From JAUIET01 sp039111475 (lineage in GTDB: Bacteria > Pseudomonadota > Gammaproteobacteria > Pseudomonadales > JAUIET01), in the NCBI GenBank assembly GCA_039111475.1, contig JBCCIP010000004.1, positions 1 to 64,000 on the forward strand: DNA of 64,000 nucleotides. Reading direction: 5' to 3'. Shown here piece after piece: positions 6,440 to 15,345 of this stretch. The notes beneath the pieces are model-generated. The model searched no databases and was not told the origin of the DNA. It worked only from the letters and a program-made list of their open reading frames with translations. The translations under genes and the position numbers were made by a program. The stretch's first letter is position 1; every line of letters starts with the position of its first letter.

Positions 6440-8467
6440 GTGAGCATCGAAGAATTCAAAGTTGTATTCACCCCCTCCGGTCGCCGCGGAACATTCCCCA
6501 GTGGAACACCTATTTTGGAAGCGGCGCAGTCTTTAGGTGTTGATATTGATTCAGTCTGCGGTGGCCGCGGTTTGTGTGGGCGCTGCCAGATACTGTGCGC
6601 CGAAGGGTCGTTTTCGAAACACAATATTGAATCCACGCTTGAGAGCCTATCCCCGTTTTCGGATACCGAACGCAACTACAGCACTCGCCGAAAAGAACTG
6701 AAGCCAGGGCGGCGGCTTGGTTGTCACGCGTTGCTGCGCGGTGATGTGGTTATTGATGTGCCGCCTGAGAGTCAGGTTCATCGGCAACTGGTTAGGAAAG
6801 ACGCCGAGCAACGTGATATCAGTTTGGACGCCAGTGTGCATCTGTACTCGGTGCAAGTTGAAGAAGCCGATATGCACAACCCCAGCGGTGATTTGCAGCG
6901 TCTTAAGCAAGCGCTGGAAACCGAGTGGGAACTCACTGATCTGCACTGTGACGCTATGTTGCTGCCTTACTTGCAAGGCAAACTGCGCGAAGGTCATTGG
7001 TTTGTAACAGTTGCTATCTACAGCCAGGCGCAACAGCCGAAGCGAATCATAGCCCTGTGGCCCGGTTTGCATGAGCAAGCGTTCGGCGTAGCAATTGATG
7101 TTGGGTCCACTACAGTGGCAGCACACTTATGCAGTTTGAGTACTGGCGAAGTGATGGCGAGTAGCAGCTTGATGAACCCGCAGATTCGTTTTGGCGAAGA
7201 CCTGATGAGCAGGGTGTCATACATCATGATGCATCCGGAGGGTGCAGGTGAGATGACCCTGGCGATTCGAACGGCGTTGAATGAGCTGCTGGTGGACGTT
7301 AGTGCGAAGGCGAATGTCACCGTAGAAGATGTGTTGGAAGTGTGCCTGGTGGCCAACCCTGTCATGCATCACATACTGCTTGGGATAAATCCGGTTGAAT
7401 TGGGCGGTGCGCCGTTTGCGCTGGCGACAGATGATGCCGTCTACGCCTGGGCGTCAGAATTGGATTTGTCAATTAACCCAGGTGGTCGGGTGTACGTGCT
7501 GCCGTGTATCGCAGGTCATGTTGGCGCAGATACGGCCGGTGTGATATTGGCTGAGTCCCCGCAGGACTTGGCCGAAACCAGTCTAGTGGTGGACGTAGGC
7601 ACCAATGCCGAAATTGTGCTGGGTAATAACACGCGTATGCTGGCCTGCTCCAGTCCAACCGGTCCTGCTTTTGAGGGTGCACAGATTAGCTGTGGCCAGC
7701 GGGCTGCAATGGGTGCGATAGAACGAGTGCGCATTGACCCACAAACAAAAGAGCCCAGATTTAAAGTGATCGGTTGTGACTTATGGTCGAATGATCCTGA
7801 TTTCCCTGAGCAATCCAAATCCCTGGGTGTGACCGGCATTTGTGGCTCGGGCATCGTCGAAGTAGTAGCTGAAATGTTTCTGGCTGGCATCATTACCGAA
7901 GACGGTGTGATTGATGGCAGCCTGGCTGAATCCAGCGACCGTGTTATTGCCCACGACCGTACGTTCGCCTACGTACTTCATGACGGGCAGTCGCTCATCA
8001 GCGTGACGCAAAATGACGTACGGCAAATCCAGCTGGCAAAAGCAGCTTTGTACGCCGGCGTGAAACTGCTGATGGACAAGATGGGCACCAAAACTGTTGA
8101 TCGCATTCGGCTGGCTGGCGCATTTGGCAGTCATATCGATGTAAAACATGCGATGGTGCTGGGGCTTATTCCGGATTGTGCATTGGAAAACGTATCTTCG
8201 GCGGGCAATGCAGCGGGTACCGGGGCACGAATAGCACTTTTGAACGCGGCCTCGCGTGAAATTATAGAGCAGGAAGTGCGCCGAATAGAAAAAATAGAAA
8301 CGGCGGTAGAGCCTAAGTTTCAGGAATATTTTGTTGACGCCATGGCGTTTCCAAACAAGACCGACGAATTTCCCAATTTGTTTTTTGTTGTTGCAAAACC
8401 ACAACCAAAAGTGAGTACGCCGTCTTCGCCAGATTCAGGGCGTAAGCGCCGTCGCCGCAAACGCTAG
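6440..8467 (+). CDS. Corrinoid activation protein (RACE type, ferredoxin + ASKHA)
   Basis: This protein should reductively reactivate inactive Co(II) corrinoid in an ATP-dependent way. Residues 1-100 form a plant-type 2Fe-2S domain with C40, C46, C49 and C95. A linker follows, then an ASKHA-type ATPase with DUF4445-like motifs (GVAIDVGSTTVAAHL, VDVGTNAEIVLG, TGICGSGIVE). It uses a GTG start and is 675 residues long, typical of RamA-like fused activators of the RACE group. The C-terminus is a strongly basic tail (GRKRRRRKR). It stands after a hairpin element and may be expressed differently from the upstream enzymes. Confidence 0.92.
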   Translation: MSIEEFKVVFTPSGRRGTFPSGTPILEAAQSLGVDIDSVCGGRGLCGRCQILCAEGSFSKHNIESTLESLSPFSDTERNYSTRRKELKPGRRLGCHALLRGDVVIDVPPESQVHRQLVRKDAEQRDISLDASVHLYSVQVEEADMHNPSGDLQRLKQALETEWELTDLHCDAMLLPYLQGKLREGHWFVTVAIYSQAQQPKRIIALWPGLHEQAFGVAIDVGSTTVAAHLCSLSTGEVMASSSLMNPQIRFGEDLMSRVSYIMMHPEGAGEMTLAIRTALNELLVDVSAKANVTVEDVLEVCLVANPVMHHILLGINPVELGGAPFALATDDAVYAWASELDLSINPGGRVYVLPCIAGHVGADTAGVILAESPQDLAETSLVVDVGTNAEIVLGNNTRMLACSSPTGPAFEGAQISCGQRAAMGAIERVRIDPQTKEPRFKVIGCDLWSNDPDFPEQSKSLGVTGICGSGIVEVVAEMFLAGIITEDGVIDGSLAESSDRVIAHDRTFAYVLHDGQSLISVTQNDVRQIQLAKAALYAGVKLLMDKMGTKTVDRIRLAGAFGSHIDVKHAMVLGLIPDCALENVSSAGNAAGTGARIALLNAASREIIEQEVRRIEKIETAVEPKFQEYFVDAMAFPNKTDEFPNLFFVVAKPQPKVSTPSSPDSGRKRRRRKR

Positions 8468-8468
8468 G

Positions 8469-8514
8469 CCCACTTCAGCGGAAGAGTACATGTATAACCC
8501 TCGTTGAGCGGAGC
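8469..8514 (+). repeat. Degenerate right-hand end of an A(N)GGA element
   Basis: These 46 bases resemble 6360-6404, the right end of the copy at 6288, at roughly 80 percent of positions. They run from CCCAC through ACATG-ATAA to GAGCGG. No core hairpins and no left arm are present. It lies directly before the serine deaminase gene and looks like a decayed copy or an independent 3' module. Confidence 0.5.
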
Positions 8515-8539
8515 GGTTGGTTGAAAGAGAGTTTTAACA

Positions 8540-9910
8540 ATGGATATTAGTGTATTCGATTTATTCAAAATTGGCGTTGGACCCTCCAGCTCGCACACCA
8601 TGGGTCCAATGAAGGCCGCCGCCATGTTTACGCGGCAATTACAGCAGCAGTGTGCTCTTGAGTTAATAGAAAGAGTGCAGGTCTCTTTATTCGGTTCTCT
8701 TAGCGCCACCGGTAAAGGTCACGGTACCGATCGCGCTTGCCTCGCCGGTTTGATGGGGTTTGAACCACACGAAGTAGAACCGGATGTACTGAGCAATTTG
8801 CTGGATGTTGTTGCATCCGAGGGCAAGTTACAGTTAGCCAACCAGCGTGCTCTGGCGTTTGATCTTTCCCAAGACATGGTGTTCAGTGAGGAATCCCTGC
8901 CGTTTCATCCCAATGGCATGACATTGGTGGCTTTTTCTGGCAATGACGTTGTGTATGAGAACACTTACTATTCGATAGGCGGTGGCTTCGTTGTTGAAGA
9001 TGCTCACAAAAATCATGCCCTGGATACTGAGCGTGCAGAACCCCCACACCCTTTTGAAAGCGCAGCGAGCTTGCTCGAGCATTGCGAAAAGAAAAACCTC
9101 TCGGTCAGCCAGTTAGTGCTTGAGAATGAAATGGCGTGGCGCAGTGAAGCAGAGGTAAAAGACGGCTTGGCCCGCATATGGCAGGCAATGGACGCCTGTG
9201 TGGAGCGTGGACTCAGTCAGAAAGGTCGATTGCCCGGCGGGCTGGATGTGCCGCGTCGTGCAGAAGGCTTGCATCGCTCATTGGAAACAACCACTGATAA
9301 CCTGATCAGTTCAACGTTCAATGCCATGGATTGGGTAAATCTCTATGCACTGGCCGTGAATGAAGAAAACGCGGCCGGCGGGCGAGTGGTTACCGCACCG
9401 ACCAATGGTGCCGCTGGTATCGTGCCAGCGGTGTTGCGTTTCTATATGCGGTTCAGCGAGAACCCACAACCAGAAGATGTACGAGGCTTTCTTTTAGCGG
9501 CTGCGGCTATAGGCATGTTGTGTAAGAAAAATGCATCGATATCTGGAGCCGAAGTGGGTTGCCAGGGCGAAGTAGGCAGCGCCTGTGCTATGGCGGCAGC
9601 CGGTTTGGCTGAAGTGCTTGGCGGAACGCCGGCCCAGGTAGAAAACGCGGCAGAAATTGGTCTGGAGCATAATCTGGGGCTGACATGCGATCCGATTGGT
9701 GGCTTGGTTCAAATTCCCTGTATTGAACGAAACGCCATTGCGGCAGCTAAGGCCATCAATGCGGCACAAATGGCTTTGCGTGGCGACGGCAGTCACTATG
9801 TTTCGCTGGATGATGTTATCAAAACCATGCGCGAAACAGGGGCCGATATGATGGAGAAGTACAAAGAAACATCTCGCGGTGGTTTGGCGGTGAATGTGAT
9901 CGAGTGCTGA
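8540..9910 (+). CDS. sdaA: L-serine ammonia-lyase, iron-sulfur dependent
   Basis: The enzyme converts L-serine to pyruvate and ammonia. The 456-residue single-chain type has an N-terminal beta domain (GPSSSHTMGP, residues 14-23) and the catalytic alpha domain. Likely 4Fe-4S ligands are C341, C383 and C394. The final residue, C456, matches the C-terminal tail cysteine that caps the cluster in the Legionella enzyme. In this context it would drain serine made from glycine plus methylene-THF into pyruvate. The gene is preceded by the degenerate repeat at 8469 and followed after 2 bp by the GFA gene. Confidence 0.95.
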   Translation: MDISVFDLFKIGVGPSSSHTMGPMKAAAMFTRQLQQQCALELIERVQVSLFGSLSATGKGHGTDRACLAGLMGFEPHEVEPDVLSNLLDVVASEGKLQLANQRALAFDLSQDMVFSEESLPFHPNGMTLVAFSGNDVVYENTYYSIGGGFVVEDAHKNHALDTERAEPPHPFESAASLLEHCEKKNLSVSQLVLENEMAWRSEAEVKDGLARIWQAMDACVERGLSQKGRLPGGLDVPRRAEGLHRSLETTTDNLISSTFNAMDWVNLYALAVNEENAAGGRVVTAPTNGAAGIVPAVLRFYMRFSENPQPEDVRGFLLAAAAIGMLCKKNASISGAEVGCQGEVGSACAMAAAGLAEVLGGTPAQVENAAEIGLEHNLGLTCDPIGGLVQIPCIERNAIAAAKAINAAQMALRGDGSHYVSLDDVIKTMRETGADMMEKYKETSRGGLAVNVIEC

Positions 9911-9912
9911 CA

Positions 9913-10350
9913 ATGGAGCAAAGAGCGGAACAACATTTCGGTGGCTGTGCTTGCGGCTCAGTTCGTTATCAAGCTCAGGGTACATTACGCCCTGTAATAG
10001 CCTGTCATTGTGAGCAATGCAGGCGCACCAGCGGGCACTTTGTTGCCGCCACTGCAGTGCGGCGAGATCGATTTGCGTTTGATTGCGATAAGGGCCTGGC
10101 CTGGTTTGCAGCGGTTGAGGGCTATCGGCGAGGTTTCTGCCAGAATTGTGGTTCCAGTCTGTTTTTTGAAGAAATTGATGGCGACCGAATAAGTATTGCC
10201 GCCGGTAGCCTTGATGACGCCACGGGGCTTACTATCGCGGCTCATATCTTTACCAGTGAAGCAGCCAGTTATTATGAACTGCCTGAAAGCGCTAACAGCG
10301 TTCCAAGTTGTTCGCCAGATGGGCAGCACAACATACCTTTACCTGACTGA
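9913..10350 (+). CDS. GFA (glutathione-dependent formaldehyde-activating)-like protein
   Basis: The 145-residue protein has the Mss4-like zinc fold: GGCACGSVRYQ, CHCEQCRRTSG and FCQNCGS supply the Cys pairs for structural and catalytic zinc. Family members were linked to S-hydroxymethylglutathione formation from formaldehyde, though many have other or unknown roles. Since sarcosine or dimethylglycine oxidation can release formaldehyde, a formaldehyde-related role fits this cluster but is inferred. The ATG at 9913 is preferred to the GTG at 9904, which lies inside sdaA. Confidence 0.85.
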   Translation: MEQRAEQHFGGCACGSVRYQAQGTLRPVIACHCEQCRRTSGHFVAATAVRRDRFAFDCDKGLAWFAAVEGYRRGFCQNCGSSLFFEEIDGDRISIAAGSLDDATGLTIAAHIFTSEAASYYELPESANSVPSCSPDGQHNIPLPD

Positions 10351-10370
10351 CACCTGATAAGAGAGAAATA

Positions 10371-11816
10371 ATGAGCGACGAAGTACACGGCAATTACATC
10401 AATGGCGAATGGAGGAGTAGCGATACGGTCATTGAGAATATCAATCCGTCTGACACCAGTGACGTGGTTGGCCGTTATGCGAAAGCGAGTGTTGAAGACT
10501 GCGAAAACGCCATTGCAGCAGCCACAGTCGCATTCGAAGGCTGGTCACAGTCCGCGTTAGAAGAACGAAAAGCCATTCTGGATCGCATTGGTGCAGAGTT
10601 GATCGAACGAAGTGGCGAAATAGGTCGTGTGTTAGCGCGGGAAGAAGGTAAGACGCTAGCCGAAGGCGTTGGCGAAGTAGCTCGCTCCGGCCAGTTCTTT
10701 CAGTACTATGGCGCGGAGGTGTTGCGCCAAATGGGCGAAATAACGCCATCGGTTCGGCCGGGAATTGATGTTGAAGTACACCGGGAAGCGCTGGGCGTTA
10801 TTGGCATAGTCACGCCGTGGAACTTCCCTATCGCGGTTGCCGCATGGAAAGTTGCACCAGCGCTGGCGTACGGCAATAGTGTGGTGTTGAAACCCGCTGA
10901 ACTGGTTCCAGGCAGTGCTTGGATACTGGCGGATATTATCAGCCGCAGTGGTCTGCCTGGCGGCGCGTTCAATTTGGTCATGGGCTCGGGTCATGATGTC
11001 GGTGAAGCGCTGTGCAGTTCGCCTGATGTGCAGGCTATTAGCTTTACTGGTTCCGTGCCAGTGGGACGACATATCGCCGAACAGGCCATTAAAAATATGG
11101 CGCGAGTTCAGTTGGAGATGGGAAGCAAGAACGCACTTGTTGTTCTTAATGACGCTGATATGGACATTGCCGTGCAGAGCGCGATGGCCGGCGCATTTTC
11201 GGGTACCGGACAGAAATGTACGGCGTCATCCCGACTGATTGTTGAAGAAGGAGTGCACGACGAATTTGTAAGCCGAATGAAAGAAGCCATGCAAGCCATG
11301 GTGGTAGGTAATGCGCTGGATGCAGGTGTTCACATGGGTCCGGTTGTTGATTCTCGGCAAATGCAGCAGAATCTGAAATACATTGACATTGCGCGCGCGG
11401 AAGGCGCTGAACTGGCCCAGGGTGGTGAGCAGTTAACGCTGGAAACTGAAGGATACTACTTGCCACCGACGCTGTTTATTAACACCAGCAATGACATGCA
11501 GATCAATCGCGAAGAAGTGTTCGGACCGGTCGCCTGCGTAATCAAAGTCAAAGATTATGATGAGGCTTTGCAGGTGTCCAATGAGACCGAGTTTGGTTTA
11601 ACCTCAGGCATCATTACCAACTCTCTCGAGCGTGCTGGGCATTTTAAACGACACTCCAAATCAGGCTGCGTGATGGTTAATCTGCCCACGGCAGGTACCG
11701 ACTACCATGTGCCGTTTGGTGGACGTAAGGCCTCGAGTTACGGCCCAAGAGAGCAAGGCCAGTACGCGAAAGAGTTTTATACTATTGTTAAAACCAATTA
11801 TTGCCGACCCTATTGA
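10371..11816 (+). CDS. NAD(P)-dependent aldehyde dehydrogenase
   Basis: This is a 481-residue enzyme of the ALDH superfamily. It has VTPWNFPIA, the catalytic Glu in LEMGSKNALVV, the catalytic Cys in GQKCTASSRL and EVFGPVACV near the end. It resembles the semialdehyde/2,5-dioxovalerate branch more than betaine aldehyde dehydrogenase, but the substrate cannot be read from sequence alone. In a methylamine or betaine cluster it could oxidise an aldehyde released from the N-methyl substrate, for example from carnitine or a betaine analogue. A good ribosome binding sequence (GAGAGAAATA) precedes the start. The dipeptidase-like gene follows after 9 bp. Confidence 0.88.
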   Translation: MSDEVHGNYINGEWRSSDTVIENINPSDTSDVVGRYAKASVEDCENAIAAATVAFEGWSQSALEERKAILDRIGAELIERSGEIGRVLAREEGKTLAEGVGEVARSGQFFQYYGAEVLRQMGEITPSVRPGIDVEVHREALGVIGIVTPWNFPIAVAAWKVAPALAYGNSVVLKPAELVPGSAWILADIISRSGLPGGAFNLVMGSGHDVGEALCSSPDVQAISFTGSVPVGRHIAEQAIKNMARVQLEMGSKNALVVLNDADMDIAVQSAMAGAFSGTGQKCTASSRLIVEEGVHDEFVSRMKEAMQAMVVGNALDAGVHMGPVVDSRQMQQNLKYIDIARAEGAELAQGGEQLTLETEGYYLPPTLFINTSNDMQINREEVFGPVACVIKVKDYDEALQVSNETEFGLTSGIITNSLERAGHFKRHSKSGCVMVNLPTAGTDYHVPFGGRKASSYGPREQGQYAKEFYTIVKTNYCRPY

Positions 11817-11825
11817 GGCAGCGTC

Positions 11826-12800
11826 ATGTTAATGATCGATGCATTGCAATATCTGAACTGGGATCGTGATCTGTTTCAGCAAGCACGCGATTCAGGTCTG
11901 AATGCTATTCATGTCACTATTGCGTATTGGGAGAATACGCAGGAAACGCTCGAAAATATCGGCCAATGGCAACGCCACTTTCGTGCCCACAGCGATCTGA
12001 TCCAACCGATTCACAGCGCAGCAGACATTCTTGAAGCCCAGCAAGACGGCAAAGTAGGCATCATCTTCGGTTTTCAAAATTGCTCACCGATAGAGGACGA
12101 TCTAAAAAAGGTGCAGCTGTTTCATGATCTGGGTGTGCGCATCATGCAGCTTAGTTACAACAATCAGAGTTTGTTGGCCACAGGCTGCTATGAGCAACGC
12201 GATTCGGGCATAACTCGTTTTGGTCGAGAAGCGATAAAGGAGATGAATCGCGTAGGAATGGTGATTGATATGTCACACAGCGCGGAATTGTCCACACTGG
12301 AAGCGATTGAAATCTCCGAACGTCCTATTGCGATTACGCACGCCAATCCGAGTTTCTTTCATGCGGCCTTGCGCAACAAATCCAATCAGGTTTTGTCAGC
12401 ATTGGCTGAGTCTGGCGGCATGCTCGGATGTAGTTTGTATCCATTTCATCTGAAAAACGGCGGTGATTGTACGCTGCGTGAATTCAGTGAAATGATTGCA
12501 CAAGCGGTCGATATGATGGGTGTTGAGCGAATTGGCATTGGCTCGGATTTGTGTTTGAAATGGGGTTACTCGGTACTTGAATGGATGCGCAGTGGCCGTT
12601 GGACGTCAACGGCGGATTACGGCGAAGGGTCAGCAAGCAATGCGGACTGGCCGCAACAACCCTCCTGGTTTGAGAATTCCAGCCACTTCAGCAACCTGGC
12701 AGCAGGCTTGCGTGACGTTGGTTTTGCTGAAACTGAGGTAGAGCAAGTGATGGGCGGCAACTGGCAGCGCTTTTTCGAACAATCTTTCACAGCGGCATGA
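11826..12800 (+). CDS. M19 (renal dipeptidase) family protein with altered metal motif
   Basis: The 324-residue protein has the TIM barrel of membrane dipeptidases: GFQNCSPIEDDL, a metal-type VIDMSHSA, AITHANPS and RIGIGSDL. The N-terminal HxD metal motif of the family is not apparent; the corresponding segment reads IDALQYLNWD. It may therefore be a catalytically changed subfamily or use a different metal set. Its fixed place between an aldehyde dehydrogenase and two unassigned proteins suggests a role on a small amide or lactam of the pathway rather than on dipeptides (inference). It overlaps the next gene by 4 nt. Confidence 0.82.
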   Translation: MLMIDALQYLNWDRDLFQQARDSGLNAIHVTIAYWENTQETLENIGQWQRHFRAHSDLIQPIHSAADILEAQQDGKVGIIFGFQNCSPIEDDLKKVQLFHDLGVRIMQLSYNNQSLLATGCYEQRDSGITRFGREAIKEMNRVGMVIDMSHSAELSTLEAIEISERPIAITHANPSFFHAALRNKSNQVLSALAESGGMLGCSLYPFHLKNGGDCTLREFSEMIAQAVDMMGVERIGIGSDLCLKWGYSVLEWMRSGRWTSTADYGEGSASNADWPQQPSWFENSSHFSNLAAGLRDVGFAETEVEQVMGGNWQRFFEQSFTAA

Positions 12801-14503
12801 ACGCAAACAGTGACATGCAGTGGCGTCCAGCTCAAGAGGTAATGCAGCTGGACAGACTGGGCAGCTTCCACGCCAGCCGGCTCAGTTTTATGCGCACATT
12901 GCTGCGGCGAGTAATGAATGAACAGTGGCAAATAACGCCTAGCGTATTTGATCTGGATTCCAATGGTTACGGATCGGTTGTTTACCGTATCCAGGCCGCG
13001 CACGGCGTTTATAGTTTTGTTGTTTTCTCAAATTACCTGGAGCCCGATAATCGTAACGACCGGGTGATTGCTGAGCAGTGGGATTTAACGATGACTTTGT
13101 GTGAAGGCGAGGTCAGTGAGGAGTATCTTGCTGTTCTTCGTGAAAATGTGCCTAAGCAAGAAGCAGGGCGCATGGACAGCAAAGCCCTGGTGCTGTCGCG
13201 CGCTAATCGCAGCGCCCGCAATTTCGATTATGTAGTTGATTGCCTGGCAAAAGGCGAGCAACCCGATGTCGATAAGTTGGTCAAGGTGGGGTATTTGTAT
13301 CGCACCACAGCGGTGTACGGCAGTGGCAAGTTTGGCTTGGCGGATTGGCAGAAAGTGCTTACCAGTCTGCCAGATTTTGCAGCACCTTTTGCTGCGGAAA
13401 TGTTCACCTGTTACATGCTCCGCGAATTCAGTGTGGTTCAAGCGCAACACATTGCCACGGCGCGTGCGCCGGATGCGGCCGTAGATCTGAATGATGAGCT
13501 ACGACGGTATCTCGGTATAGGGAATTCCACCGGCTTAGGCATGGCGCCTTACCTGATACATCACCCGCTATTGATTGCAAAATGGATTGAAACCCGCGAG
13601 ACTGCCTTGGCGGCAATCTTGTCTGTCCCCGATGAGGTCGTCGAGAAACTCAATCAATTGATTGGTTTGCTCAAACAGTCGGATCAGCATTTTAAAGAAG
13701 TGTTTGTTGACGATGAATGGCAGGCCAGTAAGAACAAGACGCTAAGTGTTGATCTCAAAACATTGCTAAACTTCTTGAGTGATCAAGGGCCACGATTTAG
13801 GAATTGGTCAGACCTGCTGGAAGTGGTTGATGATCAAGTAGGGCTGGATGCTCAAGAGTTACTGCGTGCCCTTTTGCTAGAGTTATACCCTGACATTGTC
13901 GACCCGCTGGCAGACGATATGACGGTGTTTGAGGACTATCGCCTGGATTCAAGCATGCCTGTGAAGCACGCCATTGCGCTGATTGAGCAACACTATCAAT
14001 GGGCCCTGAACACTGACTTCGAACAGACGGATGAACGCTATCTGTTTTGGTATCGGTCTGAGGAGAAATCTGAGCCGCGCCTGGGTGTTCGTGGTGAAGA
14101 CGACGGCGAAGAATTACAAATGCCCTTAGGCATTGCGCTCGCAGTGCAACAAGTTCACCAAAATTTGCTGAACTGGCACGAAATCACGGTGGCTTCAGAA
14201 AAGGAGCGAGTGCTTGCTGAGTTTCTGTTGGACAAGCCAGAATACAGAAGTGTGTTACGCAGGGTGTTGACCCTGTGCGGTCAGCGCTATGGTGATATAC
14301 ATGCCAATATTCTGAACAAAGACTTAATGCCCGTTCATTTGCTACGCTGCAAACTGGCATTCTTTGGTGTGAGCAAATTTGACCCACGCTCACGCCTTTG
14401 GCTTCGCAATACAATGTATCAGGGTGCGCCATTACTAAAAGAGATCGGCAAGCCCTATGCAGACGATTGGTATTTTCCGGTAGCGCCCAGTGCAGCAGGC
14501 TGA
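12797..14503 (+). CDS. Unassigned conserved protein of the C1 cluster
   Basis: I do not recognise a named domain in this 568-residue soluble protein. It has no signal peptide or membrane segment. It starts by overlapping the M19 gene (ATGA) and ends by overlapping the DUF3726 gene by 14 nt, so all three are tightly coupled. Visible features are an aromatic/His-rich stretch AQHIATARAP near residue 220, a conserved-looking GIGNSTGLGMAPYLIHHPLLI near 240-260, and CGQRYGDIHANIL near 495. The central motif suggests an enzyme with a glycine-rich active site. Function is unknown. Confidence 0.7.
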   Translation: MNANSDMQWRPAQEVMQLDRLGSFHASRLSFMRTLLRRVMNEQWQITPSVFDLDSNGYGSVVYRIQAAHGVYSFVVFSNYLEPDNRNDRVIAEQWDLTMTLCEGEVSEEYLAVLRENVPKQEAGRMDSKALVLSRANRSARNFDYVVDCLAKGEQPDVDKLVKVGYLYRTTAVYGSGKFGLADWQKVLTSLPDFAAPFAAEMFTCYMLREFSVVQAQHIATARAPDAAVDLNDELRRYLGIGNSTGLGMAPYLIHHPLLIAKWIETRETALAAILSVPDEVVEKLNQLIGLLKQSDQHFKEVFVDDEWQASKNKTLSVDLKTLLNFLSDQGPRFRNWSDLLEVVDDQVGLDAQELLRALLLELYPDIVDPLADDMTVFEDYRLDSSMPVKHAIALIEQHYQWALNTDFEQTDERYLFWYRSEEKSEPRLGVRGEDDGEELQMPLGIALAVQQVHQNLLNWHEITVASEKERVLAEFLLDKPEYRSVLRRVLTLCGQRYGDIHANILNKDLMPVHLLRCKLAFFGVSKFDPRSRLWLRNTMYQGAPLLKEIGKPYADDWYFPVAPSAAG

Positions 14504-15254
14504 TGTCTTCAATGTTTCCAGTAATGAGCTGACGGCCTTGCTAAAACGTGTCTTTGAAGCGATGGGTTGTGACCAAAGTGCGCTGGAAGACGCCGCGTAT
14601 TCGATTGTTGCGGCAGAAAGTCGAGGGTTTCCAACACTCGATACGTTACCGAAGATACTTGAGCGATTGCAGGGTGAGAAACCTGCGCCAGCGTCAGGTG
14701 TCGATAAGAACACGGACTGGCTGGAAATAAATGGCAACTGCAGCAGCGTTGCCTGCTATGGCAGTGTGTTCGCTGATCTTGCGGCCGCCTATGTGAAGCG
14801 CGTCAATAAATGCGTTTTTGTCAGAGTAAGATCATGCCACGAGCGGCTCATGATACTGCACGCCTTACTGTCAAACGCAGCTTCCGGGGTTCCAATGCTG
14901 GCCTATTGGAATAGGCAGAGCCCACCCGACCAATGGTGTGCATACCTGGCATCATCTGAGCCTGCTGCAGATCAATACCTCGAGTATACGTTGAGTGATA
15001 AAACCTCATCTCCAGACTGCCTAAACCTAATAGCCGCGCCTGAATTTGAACAAATATTGCCTCATTGGCAGCAGATTCAGGCCCAAAGCAAGCAACAGAA
15101 GGCTATTTCGGCCGCCGAGATACAGCACAGGTTTGAGTTGTCGATTAGCAATGGAATTCCTATTCAAAGGTCTTTGTGGGAGCATTTGCAGCAGATTGCG
15201 TTAAATGTGCTTGTTCCCAGCTCTGAACGTTCAAGAGCAGGTGCAGGCGCCTAA
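14490..15254 (+). CDS. DUF3726 family protein
   Basis: The 254-residue protein resembles DUF3726. Its N-terminal part (SSNELTALLKRVFEAMGCD...AAESRGFPTLDTL) recalls the Ldh_2-type malate/lactate dehydrogenase start (helix, then ESRG), suggesting distant kinship with that oxidoreductase fold. I see no clear nucleotide site. It pairs with the upstream unassigned protein by a 14-nt overlap and ends before the regulator gene. Function is unknown; a two-protein complex is plausible. Confidence 0.65.
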   Translation: MQQADVFNVSSNELTALLKRVFEAMGCDQSALEDAAYSIVAAESRGFPTLDTLPKILERLQGEKPAPASGVDKNTDWLEINGNCSSVACYGSVFADLAAAYVKRVNKCVFVRVRSCHERLMILHALLSNAASGVPMLAYWNRQSPPDQWCAYLASSEPAADQYLEYTLSDKTSSPDCLNLIAAPEFEQILPHWQQIQAQSKQQKAISAAEIQHRFELSISNGIPIQRSLWEHLQQIALNVLVPSSERSRAGAGA

Positions 15255-15345
15255 AAAGTTCGGATATAATCGGCGACAGCAGCCTGAACGTAAAAAGCGA
15301 TTAGCAACGTAAAAAGAATTAGCTGCGCTTTGAGAGGAGATACAC

